A stretch of 64,000 bases of DNA from an uncultured Christensenellaceae bacterium (GCA_910586625.1 CAJUIZ010000005.1:85058-149057); one strand, 5' to 3'. Positions 1 through 9,282 are shown, counted from the first letter of the stretch. Made by a program: numbers and translations. The notes: generated by a model from the sequence alone, not told the origin.

Positions 1-2
1 AC

Positions 3-287
3 TGTTCGTATTCCGTCCAAAATTTAGTGCGTTTAGGGCTTGTGGAAGTGGTAGGACGCAAGGAAACAATTGGAAAACCGTTGCTTTTTGCTACGACGGA
101 CGACTTTTTGAAGCGTTTCTCCATAAGCGACGTTTCGGACTTGCCCGATTACGAAACATTACTTGCAAAGCTGCAAGAGATTTCCGCAAGCGACCTGTCC
201 GTTAAAACCGTTGAGAAGCCGATGTTCGATAAAGTAGAAGAAGTACCTGAATTTTTAGTTGGCGAACAGGTTGAGAAAGTTGAGTAA
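3..287 (+). CDS. scpB: ScpB C-terminal part (segregation and condensation protein B), cut by the window edge
   Basis: The reading frame is open from the window edge and ends at TAA 285-287, giving about 94 C-terminal residues. The stretch around QNLVRLGLVEVVGRKET followed by GKPLLFATTDDFLKRF is characteristic of the second winged-helix domain of ScpB, the kleisin-associated subunit of the Smc-ScpAB condensin that compacts and segregates the chromosome. The rest of the gene lies outside the window, so a start cannot be chosen; the GTG at 27 is internal. The acidic, valine-rich tail after that domain is the usual variable C terminus. A good terminator follows directly. In Bacillus scpB sits near dacB and rluB; here those genes are about 55 kb away in the same window. 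Identification is by recognised sequence. Confidence 0.88.
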   Translation, partial: CSYSVQNLVRLGLVEVVGRKETIGKPLLFATTDDFLKRFSISDVSDLPDYETLLAKLQEISASDLSVKTVEKPMFDKVEEVPEFLVGEQVEKVE

Positions 288-309
288 AGATAAATAGTAT
301 AAAATTATT

Positions 310-348
310 GCGACGTTTGAATATCTTTCAAGCGTCGTTTTATTTTTC
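310..348 (+). terminator. Rho-independent terminator after scpB
   Basis: Arms 311-321 and 327-337 pair over 11 positions with one G-U wobble (CGACGTTTGAA against TTCAAGCGTCG), with a 5-base loop and a following T-rich run (TTTTATTTTT). It separates scpB from the spoVA genes. Confidence 0.85.
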
Positions 349-512
349 GAATTTGTAATCTATTATAAGATTTAAGTTGTATTACAACAAATTTTGTTAT
401 TTTCTAAGATACTATGTCTGTAATATATTGTTGTTTTGAGAATTAAAATTTCAGTTTCACAAAAAAACCGTCGAAAAGAATACATTCGGATATTTTTGTC
501 AAAAATATTTTT

Positions 513-623
513 ATGAAATTACCCAAAAGCAGGAAGTACGGCTCGAATATAGACGAAAAAGAGACGTATTTGCCTAAGCAATACGGCAGAGAAGATAATC
601 TCGGCGAAATAAGCAGAAAATAA
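513..623 (+). CDS. Possible 36-residue small protein upstream of spoVAC
   Basis: ATG 513 to TAA 621-623 encodes a hydrophilic 36-residue peptide starting MKLPKSRKYGSNIDEKETY and ending in DNLGEISRK. It lies 37 bases before spoVAC on the same strand. Its base composition is closer to the coding genes than to the AT-rich DNA on both sides, which is the main reason to list it. No Shine-Dalgarno sequence is visible before the ATG (the upstream bases are T- and A-rich), it has no membrane segment, and I recognise no family. It could be a small spore protein co-transcribed with spoVA, a leader peptide, or the remnant of a longer gene. Confidence 0.4.
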   Translation: MKLPKSRKYGSNIDEKETYLPKQYGREDNLGEISRK

Positions 624-660
624 TATTTAGCATTCCTTTATTGAGGGGGTATATTTTGTA

Positions 661-1110
661 ATGGAAAAAACTTACGAAATTACTAAAGACAATTACAAAT
701 CGTATGTATTCGAAAAGATGCCCAAAAGCTCGCACTGGAAGAATATGATATGGGCTTTCATAATAGGCGGAGTAATATGCACGATAGGGCAAGCCTTTAT
801 CGAGTTGTATAAGCTGTGGTTTTCCGTAGAGGACGCTTCAGTATTGGCTTCCGGCACAATGGTGCTTATCGCCGCTATATTTACGGGATTGGGTATTTAC
901 GACAATATCGGCCGTTTTGCGGGCGCGGGCTCGACCATTCCCATAACAGGATTCTCCAATGCGGTTGTATCGCCTGCGCTGGAATTCCGTTCGGAAGGGT
1001 ATATTTACGGAGTCGGCGCGAAAATGTTTTTGGTGGCGGGGCCTGTTATAGTTAACGGCGTAACGATTTCCGTTATTATAGCGTTGCTTACGCTGCTTTT
1101 CGGGGGTTGA
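661..1110 (+). CDS. spoVAC: Stage V sporulation protein AC
   Basis: A 149-residue membrane protein of the SpoVA family. SpoVA proteins form the inner-membrane channel that loads dipicolinic acid into the forespore and releases it on germination; in B. subtilis SpoVAC behaves as a mechanosensitive channel component. Visible are four hydrophobic segments (about 30-50, 63-80, 90-110 and 125-147) and the family signature GRFAGAGSTIPITGF near residue 90. The start ATG has a strong GAGGGGG ribosome site 10 bases upstream. The stop is followed after one base by spoVAD, so the two are translated together. Length is normal for the family. Expression from a forespore sigma factor (SigG) is expected from the family, but I could not see a convincing SigG promoter. 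Confidence 0.95.
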   Translation: MEKTYEITKDNYKSYVFEKMPKSSHWKNMIWAFIIGGVICTIGQAFIELYKLWFSVEDASVLASGTMVLIAAIFTGLGIYDNIGRFAGAGSTIPITGFSNAVVSPALEFRSEGYIYGVGAKMFLVAGPVIVNGVTISVIIALLTLLFGG

Positions 1111-1111
1111 T

Positions 1112-2113
1112 ATGGACTACTACAAGAACCGAACGCTTACGTTTGAGAACTCATATATCATCGAAGGCTATACGGTTGCAGGGCCAAAAGAGAACGACGG
1201 CAGATATAAGGGGTTTTTCGATCTGGCGTTAAACGACGATATGTTCGGGCAGAACACCTTCGAGCGCGCCGAGAGAAAAATGTTCGAGCATGCGATAGAC
1301 GGCGTTATAGGCAAAGCAAATCTTGAAAACGGTGACGTAGACGCGGTTTTGGGCGGTGATTTGCTCAACCAGAACGTTTCTATGTCTTTTTCCGCGCGTA
1401 AGCAGCACGCGGGCTTTTTGGGGCTGTACAACGCCTGCGCGACGTATGCAGAAAGCTTGATAGTAGGCTCGTGTCTTGTGTCTAACGGTTACGAAAACGT
1501 TGTGTGCGTTGCGGGAAGTCACTTTTCCACGGCGGAGCGGCAATACAGATATCCGCTGGAATTGGGTGTGCTGCGTTCGCCCGTTACGCAATGGACGGCC
1601 ACAGGCGTAGGAGCGACGGTTCTGTCGAATCAAAGCGCTGTCGGCGTTCCCAAAATTACTCGCGCAACAATAGGCAGAGTAGTGGACTACGGCATAATGG
1701 ACGTTAATAATATGGGCGCTGCGATGGCGCCGTCCGCTTGCGACACGCTGGTAACGTTTTTCCGTGATACTAACGCTTGTCCGGACGACTACGACGTGAT
1801 ATATACGGGCGACTTGGGAAAATTGGGCTCGGATATACTTTTGGATCTTGCTCGGCAGGAAGGCTGCGACATTTCGTCCAAACAGCACGATTGCGGCGCT
1901 TCGCTTTATTGGGACGAGCAGCAAACTTATCAGGGAGGCAGCGGCGCGGCTTGTTCGGCCTTGGTGTTCAATAGCGTTTTGCTCGGTCGTCTGCGCAGGG
2001 GCGAATACAAAAAAATACTGCTTTTAGGCACGGGCGCGCTTATGAGTCCGACCACGTCCTTCCAAGGGGACAGTATCCCAGCAATTACGCACTTAGTGGA
2101 GGTTTGCATTTAG
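1112..2113 (+). CDS. spoVAD: Stage V sporulation protein AD
   Basis: A 333-residue soluble protein with a thiolase-like fold that binds dipicolinic acid and works with the SpoVAC/AE membrane proteins at the spore inner membrane. Typical stretches include the N-terminal FENSYIIEGYTVAGPKENDG, FDLALNDDMFGQNTFE, and the C-terminal LLLGTGALMSPTTSFQG. No transmembrane segment is seen. It begins one base after the spoVAC stop and is followed by spoVAE after one base, so the three genes form a tightly coupled unit. Length matches the family. Nothing is missing or unusual. Confidence 0.96.
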   Translation: MDYYKNRTLTFENSYIIEGYTVAGPKENDGRYKGFFDLALNDDMFGQNTFERAERKMFEHAIDGVIGKANLENGDVDAVLGGDLLNQNVSMSFSARKQHAGFLGLYNACATYAESLIVGSCLVSNGYENVVCVAGSHFSTAERQYRYPLELGVLRSPVTQWTATGVGATVLSNQSAVGVPKITRATIGRVVDYGIMDVNNMGAAMAPSACDTLVTFFRDTNACPDDYDVIYTGDLGKLGSDILLDLARQEGCDISSKQHDCGASLYWDEQQTYQGGSGAACSALVFNSVLLGRLRRGEYKKILLLGTGALMSPTTSFQGDSIPAITHLVEVCI

Positions 2114-2114
2114 T

Positions 2115-2486
2115 ATGGAAACGTTTTGGATGTTTGTTAAAGCCTTTTTAATAGGCGGAGGCATATGCCTTATAGGTCAGATAATAATCAATTTTACGCA
2201 CTTGACTAACGGTAAAATTCTTGTGCTGTTCTTGATTGCGGGCGCGGTATTGGAGGGCTTCGGCTTATACAGCAAGCTGATCGAATTTGCGGGAGCTGGA
2301 GCAAGTATTCCCATTTCCGGCTTCGGCTGCGCGTTGGTTAAGGGCGCGGTTAAGTCTGCGCATCAAGAAGGGGTTTACGGAGCTCTTAAAGGCGGTTTGG
2401 CGGCCTGCGCAACAGGTATATCCGTCGCAATTGTAGCCGGTTATCTGGTTGCGGTCCTGTTCCGTCCGCGTACTAAAAAGAAATAA
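2115..2486 (+). CDS. spoVAE: Stage V sporulation protein AE (short SpoVAEb type)
   Basis: A 123-residue membrane protein with four hydrophobic stretches and the motif FAGAGASIPISGFGCALVKG, which mirrors the motif in SpoVAC; both belong to the same channel family. It starts one base after the spoVAD stop with no room for its own ribosome site, so it is probably translated by re-initiation. The order AC-AD-AEb is the minimal spoVA operon found in most Clostridia, which lack spoVAA, AB and AF. Ends in a basic RPRTKKK tail. Confidence 0.94.
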   Translation: METFWMFVKAFLIGGGICLIGQIIINFTHLTNGKILVLFLIAGAVLEGFGLYSKLIEFAGAGASIPISGFGCALVKGAVKSAHQEGVYGALKGGLAACATGISVAIVAGYLVAVLFRPRTKKK

Positions 2487-2535
2487 TTGTAACCAAACCG
2501 AACGGTTGCGAATATACTATGGCGTAAGGTGAAGT

Positions 2536-3219
2536 ATGTATAATTACACTGTGGTAAATAAGGACGCCAAGCGCAAAAAACGCAAAAGTCTGTGGCGCAA
2601 AATCGCATTTACTATTGCCGTTATAGTTATCCTAAGCGTGTTGCTCGCGCTATGGATTTATTGGAAATCAATGACGCCGACTATTTTGGATGTGGCGGTG
2701 ACACGCTTGAAATCGGAAACGGCGCGCGTTATAAATGAAGCCGTATGTTTAGCTATTACCAACGAATGTAATTACGCTGATTTTGTAACCATAGAGAAAA
2801 ATTCCAACAACGATATTACTATGATTACCGCCAACAGCAGTCTTGTTAACTCTCTCGCACGCAATACCGCGCTGCTGTCGCAAAGTAAAATCAACGATTT
2901 GACATCCTTTGACGTGAACGTTCCGTTGGGTACGCTGTCCGGTATACCGCTGCTATCCGAAAAAGGTCCTAAAATAAATATCGTAGTTACGCCCGTAGGC
3001 ACGGTCAATTGCACATTTACTTCAACGTTCGAAACGGCAGGAATAAATCAAACGCTACACCGTATTTATCTTAATGTGGAAAGCGTGGTGGATCTGATTA
3101 TTCCTACCGCTCATACCGAAGTTGCGACTTCGACCCCCGTGCTGCTTTGCGAAAGCGTAATTATAGGTAAAGTCCCCGATACATTTTTGCAGGGCGGGCT
3201 GCTTCTCGGTTCTTCTTGA
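2536..3219 (+). CDS. yunB: Sporulation protein YunB
   Basis: A 227-residue protein with a basic N terminus (KDAKRKKRKSLWRK), one transmembrane helix at about 24-43 and a large outside domain. The segments EAVCLAITNEC and VPLGTLSGIPLLSEKGPKI are typical of YunB, a sporulation protein made in the mother cell in B. subtilis whose molecular role is not settled. The ATG has AAGGTG just upstream. It follows spoVAE by 49 bases, so it may be read from the same transcript, although the mother-cell and forespore programs differ in Bacillus. No terminator is obvious after it; the pheST promoter begins 40 bases downstream. Confidence 0.85.
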   Translation: MYNYTVVNKDAKRKKRKSLWRKIAFTIAVIVILSVLLALWIYWKSMTPTILDVAVTRLKSETARVINEAVCLAITNECNYADFVTIEKNSNNDITMITANSSLVNSLARNTALLSQSKINDLTSFDVNVPLGTLSGIPLLSEKGPKINIVVTPVGTVNCTFTSTFETAGINQTLHRIYLNVESVVDLIIPTAHTEVATSTPVLLCESVIIGKVPDTFLQGGLLLGSS

Positions 3220-3259
3220 CGATGTACGATTACGTTTTGAAAATTTTGTTGTAATTTTG

Positions 3260-3288
3260 TTGTCAAGAAACGTTTTTTTTGTTATACT
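3260..3288 (+). promoter_or_regulatory. SigA promoter of the pheST T-box leader
   Basis: TTGTCA at 3260-3265, a 17-base spacer, and TATACT at 3283-3288. Transcription should begin near 3295, leaving a leader of about 330 bases before pheS. Confidence 0.8.
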
Positions 3289-3294
3289 GATTTT

Positions 3295-3556
3295 GTATTT
3301 AACATAATAGAAAAAACGTCGACGAAGCGCAAGAGTTTACGAGCAACAACGTTTAGCGAGCAGGGGGCGGTGCAAGCCCTGCCGTTGCGTAAAAAGATAT
3401 TCCCTTCCGAGTTCGAGCGGTGAAATCAGTAGCCGTTTGCGGGTAGTTTCCGTTATAAAACTCAAAGGAAAGATTATTGTTGTAATCTTTCGAAGTTAGG
3501 TGGTACCGCGGTTTATTATCGCCCTAAGTCGTATTTTGCGGCTTGGGGCTTTTTTG
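3295..3556 (+). promoter_or_regulatory. T-box riboswitch controlling pheST
   Basis: The diagnostic T-box sequence AGGTGGTACCGCG is at 3498-3510, just before a terminator whose arms are 3521-3531 and 3539-3549 with a T run at 3550-3555. T-box RNAs bind a specific uncharged tRNA: stem I reads its anticodon and the T-box bulge pairs with the tRNA end, which favours the antiterminator and lets transcription enter the gene. In stem I, TTTACG-CAAC near 3337 pairs with GTTGCGTAAA near 3384-3393 around a two-base AG bulge, and GCAGGG/CCCTGC forms the distal arm. Several TTC (Phe) triplets lie on the 3' side of the specifier region (3400-3402, 3405-3407, 3412-3414); 3400-3402 is my preferred specifier codon. 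The downstream pheST genes fit a tRNA-Phe sensor. Confidence 0.93.
3521..3556 (+). terminator. Attenuator terminator of the pheST T-box
   Basis: Arms GCCCTAAGTCG (3521-3531) and CGGCTTGGGGC (3539-3549) pair over 11 positions with two G-U wobbles, followed by six T. It is the alternative to the T-box antiterminator and should form when tRNA-Phe is charged. Confidence 0.85.
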
Positions 3557-3628
3557 TATTTGCCTATCAACCTACGGCATTGAAATTAAATTTATTGTTT
3601 TAGCGCAATATCGAATAAAGGAGTCAGT

Positions 3629-4645
3629 ATGAGCACAATTGGAGAAATCAAGAATAAGTTCGACGCGGAAGTCGGCGGCTGTCAATCGACCGAGCAGGCG
3701 CAGGACTTGAAAGTACGGTATTTGGGTAAATCCGGCGAGTTGACCGCTTTGCTTAAAGGTATAAAAGACTTGTCGCCCGAAGAACGCCCTTCTTTCGGAG
3801 CAAAGGTAAACGAGTTGCGCAATTATATTGAAAGCGCGCTGCAATCTAAGCTTGCCGAGATGAAGGAGCAGGAAATGCAGCGTCGTTTGCAGCAGGAAAA
3901 AGTGGACGTGAGCTTAACCGACGTTCGTCCTTGGGGCTCGCTGCACCCGGTAACGCTTGTGGAGAACGAAATTTGCCGACTTATGACGGCGATGGGATTC
4001 GAAGTTTTGTCCGGTCCGGAAATCGAAACGGATTATTACAACTTTCAAGCTTTGAACATTCCTTACGACCATCCTGCGCGGGATATGCAGGATACCTTTT
4101 ATATATCGGACGGAATATTGCTGCGTACGCATACGTCGCCTATGCAGGCTCGTTTGATGGAAAAGAAGAAGCCGCCTATTAAAATGCTGTGTCCCGGCAA
4201 GGTGTTTCGTTCGGACAGCGACGCATCGCATTCGCCTGTATTTCATCAAATAGAAGCTCTTGTGGTTGACGAAAACGTAACCTTGTGCGACTTGAAGGGT
4301 ACTTTGGAGTATTTGGCTTCGAAGCTGTTCGGTAAAAGTACGAAAGTACGCTTTCGCCCGTCCTTCTTCCCCTTTACCGAACCGAGTGTAGAAGTGGACC
4401 TTTCTTGCAGTAATTGCGGCGGCAAGGGTTGTTCGTTATGTAAAGGCACCGGTTGGATAGAAGTATTGGGAGCCGGAATGGTAAATCCGTTTGTTTTGGA
4501 AAATTGCGGGATAGACAGCTCTAAATACAACGGCTACGCTTTTGGCATAGGATTGGAACGCATAGCGATGATAAAGTACGGCATTCCCGATATACGCTTG
4601 TTTTACGAAAACGACGCGCGCTTTATTAAACAATTCGGCAAATAA
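3629..4645 (+). CDS. pheS: Phenylalanyl-tRNA synthetase alpha subunit
   Basis: 338 residues, the normal length. It carries the class II aminoacylation core that activates phenylalanine and charges tRNA-Phe as an alpha2-beta2 enzyme with PheT. Visible are the N-terminal coiled-coil arm (1-85), motif 2 with HQIEALVVDENVTLCDLKG, the FRPSFFPFTEPSVEVDL segment, a Cys-rich insert CSNCGGKGCSLCKGTGW that may bind zinc, and motif 3 GIGLERIAMIKYGIPDIR. The ATG follows AAGGAG with good spacing. It is co-transcribed with pheT 12 bases downstream under T-box control. Confidence 0.97.
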   Translation: MSTIGEIKNKFDAEVGGCQSTEQAQDLKVRYLGKSGELTALLKGIKDLSPEERPSFGAKVNELRNYIESALQSKLAEMKEQEMQRRLQQEKVDVSLTDVRPWGSLHPVTLVENEICRLMTAMGFEVLSGPEIETDYYNFQALNIPYDHPARDMQDTFYISDGILLRTHTSPMQARLMEKKKPPIKMLCPGKVFRSDSDASHSPVFHQIEALVVDENVTLCDLKGTLEYLASKLFGKSTKVRFRPSFFPFTEPSVEVDLSCSNCGGKGCSLCKGTGWIEVLGAGMVNPFVLENCGIDSSKYNGYAFGIGLERIAMIKYGIPDIRLFYENDARFIKQFGK

Positions 4646-4657
4646 GGAGACAGCATA

Positions 4658-7030
4658 ATGAAATTACCGCTTTCTTGGATACGCGATTACGTTGATATAA
4701 CGGAAAATATAGAAACTTTGTGCAAAAAAATGGTGGATATCGGACTCGAGATAGAAGAAGTAGTATATCTCGGCGAGCACGTTACCAACGTCAAAGTATG
4801 TCAGATAAAAGAAATATCTCAGCATCCCAATGCAGAGCGCTTGCTTTGCTGCAAAGTAGATATCGGCACAGAGATTTTGCCGATAGTAACTAACGACCAT
4901 AATGTAAAGGTCGGAGACAAGGTCCCCGTAGCTTTGCATAACGCCGATCTTGCAAACGGCTTGCATATTACAAAGGGGAAAATGCGCGGAGAAGAATCCT
5001 GGGGTATGTTTTGCGGCGCGGAAGAATTGGGCATCAACTCGGACATGTATCCCAATGCCGACAAGGACGGCGTACTGATACTGAACGCCGACGCGCAAGT
5101 AGGTCAAGATATACGTCAAGAAGTAGGAATAGACGATTATGTATTGGACGTAAACGTTACCGCCAACCGTCAGGACTGCAACAGCGTTTTGGGCCTTGCG
5201 CGCGAGGTTGCCGTTGCGCTTGGAAAAAATTGCAAGCAACCCGATATTTCGTATTCCGAAACGGGAGACGCTACCAACGACTTGGTAACGGTTAACGTTG
5301 AAGCATCGGACATATGCAAAGGCTACTTTATGCAAGGACTAACCGACGTTAAAATAGGCAAATCGCCGTTGTGGCTCACAAGCAGACTGGCAAAAGTGGG
5401 GCTGCGCGGAATCAACAATTTGGTAGATATAACTAATTACGTTTTGTTCGAAATAGGGCAGCCTATGCACGCGTTTGATTACGACGATATAACCGATAAG
5501 ACGATAGTCGTGCGCAGAGCCTGCGACGGAGAAAAAATCGTCCCGCTTGACGGCAAAGAGTACGTATTGAATTCCGACGATTTGGTAATTGCGGATAAGC
5601 GGCGAGCGGTTGGTTTGGCGGGTATTATGGGCGGAGCAAATTCGGAAATAAAAGAAGGTACCGCTTGCGTTCTGTTCGAATCCGCTTCCTTTGCACGAAT
5701 GAACGTACGCCGTACAAGCAGAAGATTAGGCTTACGTTCCGATTCGTCCGCGCGTTTCGAAAAAGGCATAGAAACCTACACGAATAATTTGGGACTGTCC
5801 AGAGCGCTGCATTTGGCGGAACAGCTCGGCTGCGGTAAGGTTACTCGCGGAAGAATATCGGTAGGAGAAATAGCGGGAGACAGAACAATAACGCTTCCGA
5901 CAGAACGGATAAAAAGTCTGCTCGGCATCGTTATACCCGACGACAGAATTGTCGCTATATTAAAATCGCTGAACATAGGCGCGACTATTGCAGACGGAAC
6001 GCTTAGCTGCACAGTTCCGCCGTATCGCGACGATATAACGCGCGATTGCGATATTGTGGAAGAACTGATTCGCGTTTACGGTTACGACAATATTAAGGGT
6101 ACGCTTCTTGAAGGTTCGCATATTACCTGCGGCGGAAAAACGACTGAAAGCGACAACTGCGACAAGATACGCGAAATCCTGTGCGGGTTGCGCTACAACG
6201 AATGCGTATTTTATCCTTTCGGCGGAAAGGAATTATTTGCAAAGGCAAGCAGCGCGCCGATAGATGAGAGCCCATATATTCGCCTGCTTAATCCTATCGG
6301 CGAAGAAGTATCGCTGATGAACAGAGAATTAGCACCCGCTATGCTGCAATGCGCGGCGATGAATCTGTCTCGCAACAACGGCGATATAAGAATGTTCGAA
6401 ATAGGTAAGGCGTATTTGGCGGACAGCTTGCCGTTGACGGCATTGCCCCGCGAGCAGCTGCGCTTGTCTATGTGCGCGACGGGAACCGACTTCGACGCTT
6501 TCCGTCAAGACGTTTTACAAATAACGCATTATTTTATACGCGGCAAATTGAAGCTGGTCCGTTCCGCGTCCCCCGTATTACACCCGGGAATTTCCGCGGA
6601 AATTTTGTCTGGCGAAGAAAATTTGGGCTATTTCGGAAAAATCCACCCGAAGGTTGCGGCAAACTTCGATATCGACACGGACTGTATGTACGCAGAGCTA
6701 TATTTAGATAAGCTAATGTGCAACACTTCGGAAATCCAATTCCGTCCGTTTGCGAAATATCCGTCGATAACGCGCGACTTTGCTTTCCTTTGTGACGAAG
6801 ACGTTGCGGCGCAGGACATATTGAACGAATTCGACGCATTGAGCTTAGCGGAGAGTTGCTGTCTGTTTGACGTATACCGCGGCGAGCAATTGGGCGAGAA
6901 TAAAAAGAGTTTGGCGGTATCGGTGGTATTCCGCGACAAAAACAAAACCTTGCAGGATTCCGACGTGGAAAAGCAAATAGGAAAGGTTCTTAAAAATATT
7001 CAAGAGAAATACGGCGCAACATTGCGTTAA
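4658..7030 (+). CDS. pheT: Phenylalanyl-tRNA synthetase beta subunit
   Basis: 790 residues, full length. Domains in order: an OB-fold tRNA-binding domain (about 40-150, TNVKVCQIKEISQHPNAERL), B3/B4 editing domain (about 210-370, GLAGIMGGANSEI), B5 (about 400-470), the catalytic-like core, and the C-terminal ferredoxin-like anticodon-binding domain that holds the long tRNA (about 697-790, FRPFAKYPSITRDFAFLCDE). It completes the synthetase with PheS and also hydrolyses mischarged Tyr-tRNA-Phe. AAGGAGACAGCATA gives a good ribosome site. Nothing unusual. Confidence 0.97.
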   Translation: MKLPLSWIRDYVDITENIETLCKKMVDIGLEIEEVVYLGEHVTNVKVCQIKEISQHPNAERLLCCKVDIGTEILPIVTNDHNVKVGDKVPVALHNADLANGLHITKGKMRGEESWGMFCGAEELGINSDMYPNADKDGVLILNADAQVGQDIRQEVGIDDYVLDVNVTANRQDCNSVLGLAREVAVALGKNCKQPDISYSETGDATNDLVTVNVEASDICKGYFMQGLTDVKIGKSPLWLTSRLAKVGLRGINNLVDITNYVLFEIGQPMHAFDYDDITDKTIVVRRACDGEKIVPLDGKEYVLNSDDLVIADKRRAVGLAGIMGGANSEIKEGTACVLFESASFARMNVRRTSRRLGLRSDSSARFEKGIETYTNNLGLSRALHLAEQLGCGKVTRGRISVGEIAGDRTITLPTERIKSLLGIVIPDDRIVAILKSLNIGATIADGTLSCTVPPYRDDITRDCDIVEELIRVYGYDNIKGTLLEGSHITCGGKTTESDNCDKIREILCGLRYNECVFYPFGGKELFAKASSAPIDESPYIRLLNPIGEEVSLMNRELAPAMLQCAAMNLSRNNGDIRMFEIGKAYLADSLPLTALPREQLRLSMCATGTDFDAFRQDVLQITHYFIRGKLKLVRSASPVLHPGISAEILSGEENLGYFGKIHPKVAANFDIDTDCMYAELYLDKLMCNTSEIQFRPFAKYPSITRDFAFLCDEDVAAQDILNEFDALSLAESCCLFDVYRGEQLGENKKSLAVSVVFRDKNKTLQDSDVEKQIGKVLKNIQEKYGATLR

Positions 7031-7044
7031 ATAAAGGAGTAATT

Positions 7045-9282
7045 TTGGATAAGCAAGCGCGAAAGCTTGAAATATTGGCGCCGGCAGGAAGCGCGGAACA
7101 GCTGATAGCGGCTGTTAATAACGGCTGCGACGCGGTTTATTTGGGCTTGGACAGCTTTAATGCGCGTATGAAGGCTCCTAATTTTACATTGGAAAATCTT
7201 CGCGAGTATGTGCGTTATTGCCATCTGTTCGGCGTCAAGGTTTTTGTGGCAATCAATACTTCCGTTAAAAATTCCGAATTTGCGCAAGCAGCGAAATTGC
7301 TGCTTGACGTGTACAAGCTTAACGTTGACGGAGTGATAATAACCGACCTTGCGCTAATGAAATTGGCAGCAACTCTTCCTAAGCCCTTCGAAGTGGTTGC
7401 AAGCACACAGCTTAACGTTCACGATAGAAGCGGAGCGCAATTTGTAAAAAACGCGGGAGCGACAACTGTCGTATGCGCAAGAGAATGCGATTTGGACAAT
7501 ATTCGCGACATAGCGTCAGTGGGGATAAAGGTAGAATGCTTTTTGCACGGGGCGTTGTGCGTTTGTCAATCGGGACAGTGTCTTTTCTCGTCTATGGTCG
7601 GCGGCAACAGCGGAAACCGCGGACTGTGCGCTCAGCCATGCCGCAAGAAGTATACGTCAAACGCCGACGGTTACGGCGGCTATTTGCTGTCCGCGCGAGA
7701 TATATGCGGAATTACTACGGCAAAGCTGCTTGCCGATGCCGGAGCTACAACTTTCAAAATAGAAGGACGCAACCGCCGCGCAGAATACGCCGGTATTACA
7801 TCGCGCGCATACCGAAAAGCATTTGATAACGACTTTGAATTTGACGTTAAAGACGTGCACAATCTCAAAGAAATGTACAATCGCGGTATGTCAGACAATA
7901 ACTACCTTTTAGGCAAAAACGATGATATAATATACTATAAGCTGCAAAGTCATTCGGGGGTTTTCGTCGGAACCGTCAAAGACGGCGGCGTAAATTCTAC
8001 TGTCTGCTTAAATAAAGGCGACGGGCTAAAAATTTTATACGACGGAGTAGAAGTGTGCGGCGGAGTTGCGCTGGAAACAGGCAATGGATACATAAGAGCC
8101 GCGTTTGACGGTAAAATTGCGGACGGCATGGAAGCTTATAGGACGACTTCGGTTACATTGCTGAACGATATATCTTCTGTTAAAAGAAAACTTAACGTTC
8201 GCTTGCTTTTTAGCGCTACGGCGGGGCAAAAAGCTGTTATTATCGCAAAATTTGGAAACGTAGAAGCAACAGTCGAAAGCAGCTTTGTAACTGAATCTGC
8301 TGTAAATAAGCCTACAAATGAAGCAGAAATAGCTCAACAATTACGAAAAACTGGCGAAACTTATTATACTATTTCTGACATAGATATGATTTTGGATGAG
8401 ATATTCATAGCAAAATCGCAATTAAACGCGTTACGCAGAGAAGTTCTCGATTGTCTGTCGGAGTCGATCATTGCTAATTACGAAAAGCCGTTTGCAGACA
8501 GAATTTCAGTCGATTTGCCGCTGCCGAGTATAAGTTCCGTTTCGAAGAAAAGCGTATGTGCGGTTGTGTGCTATTCGGAAAAGGAATTAAACGCCAGCGC
8601 GCAAGACGCGGAGTACTTGATATATAAACCCGAAATTATCGACGCTGCCGCAGTGAAAACCGCTTGCGCGCACAGTGCGTATTTGGACATTCCGCCGTCG
8701 GCAAACGATGTGCATTTGACGCGTTTGCTTGATAGCGGTAGGGTCGGCTTGGTTTGTCACAACGTTTCGCACGTGCAACTTGCCAAAAAATTCGCATTGA
8801 AATACATTGCGGGAAGCGGACTGAATATATTCAACGATTATATTGCAAGCTTGTTTGACGACGCAGACACGTTTGTATACTCTGCGGAGCTGACGTTAAA
8901 AGAAATATCCGCTTTTCGAAACAAAGGCGGCTTGATCTTTGTCGATGGCGATATTACGCTTATGAAGATGTTGCATTGCCCGTACAAATCGATTTACCGT
9001 TGCGACTGCGCAGACTGCAAAGCGAATAACGAATTGATTTACCGCGACGAACTGGGTAACGAATTTAATATACGGCGACGGCGCGACGGCAAATGCAGCT
9101 TCGAACTGATAAACGGAAAAAAGCTTTCTGTTGTAGCAAAAATTTCCCACGCTGGAAGATATTTATTCGATTACGACAAATATGTACTTGCGCATTATGC
9201 ATCGTTGAATAACGGCGTTTGCGACGGATACACGGAAAATTCTCCGTACACCAAGGGGCGGCTGTTTAGTAAGATTCGTTGA
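7045..9282 (+). CDS. U32 family protein (RlhA/TrhP-like RNA hydroxylase)
   Basis: 745 residues, starting at TTG 7045 behind AAAGGAG. Members of this family were named collagenase-like peptidases, but studied bacterial ones (TrhP, RlhA) hydroxylate tRNA uridine or 23S rRNA cytidine using an iron-sulfur cluster and prephenate-derived chemistry. The N-terminal barrel starts EILAPAGSAEQL; the U32 signature with cysteines at about 172, 174, 179, 195 and 199 (HGALCVCQSGQC, GNRGLCAQPC) is intact. The length and the extra C-terminal half suit the long RlhA-like branch rather than short TrhP. The substrate cannot be told from sequence. It follows pheT by 14 bases, so it is likely in the same transcript. 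Confidence 0.85.
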   Translation: MDKQARKLEILAPAGSAEQLIAAVNNGCDAVYLGLDSFNARMKAPNFTLENLREYVRYCHLFGVKVFVAINTSVKNSEFAQAAKLLLDVYKLNVDGVIITDLALMKLAATLPKPFEVVASTQLNVHDRSGAQFVKNAGATTVVCARECDLDNIRDIASVGIKVECFLHGALCVCQSGQCLFSSMVGGNSGNRGLCAQPCRKKYTSNADGYGGYLLSARDICGITTAKLLADAGATTFKIEGRNRRAEYAGITSRAYRKAFDNDFEFDVKDVHNLKEMYNRGMSDNNYLLGKNDDIIYYKLQSHSGVFVGTVKDGGVNSTVCLNKGDGLKILYDGVEVCGGVALETGNGYIRAAFDGKIADGMEAYRTTSVTLLNDISSVKRKLNVRLLFSATAGQKAVIIAKFGNVEATVESSFVTESAVNKPTNEAEIAQQLRKTGETYYTISDIDMILDEIFIAKSQLNALRREVLDCLSESIIANYEKPFADRISVDLPLPSISSVSKKSVCAVVCYSEKELNASAQDAEYLIYKPEIIDAAAVKTACAHSAYLDIPPSANDVHLTRLLDSGRVGLVCHNVSHVQLAKKFALKYIAGSGLNIFNDYIASLFDDADTFVYSAELTLKEISAFRNKGGLIFVDGDITLMKMLHCPYKSIYRCDCADCKANNELIYRDELGNEFNIRRRRDGKCSFELINGKKLSVVAKISHAGRYLFDYDKYVLAHYASLNNGVCDGYTENSPYTKGRLFSKIR

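Noticed and set aside
478..510. SigG promoter before the small ORF and spoVAC
   Set aside because: GAATA is present, but the -10 region does not match CATNNTA well enough.
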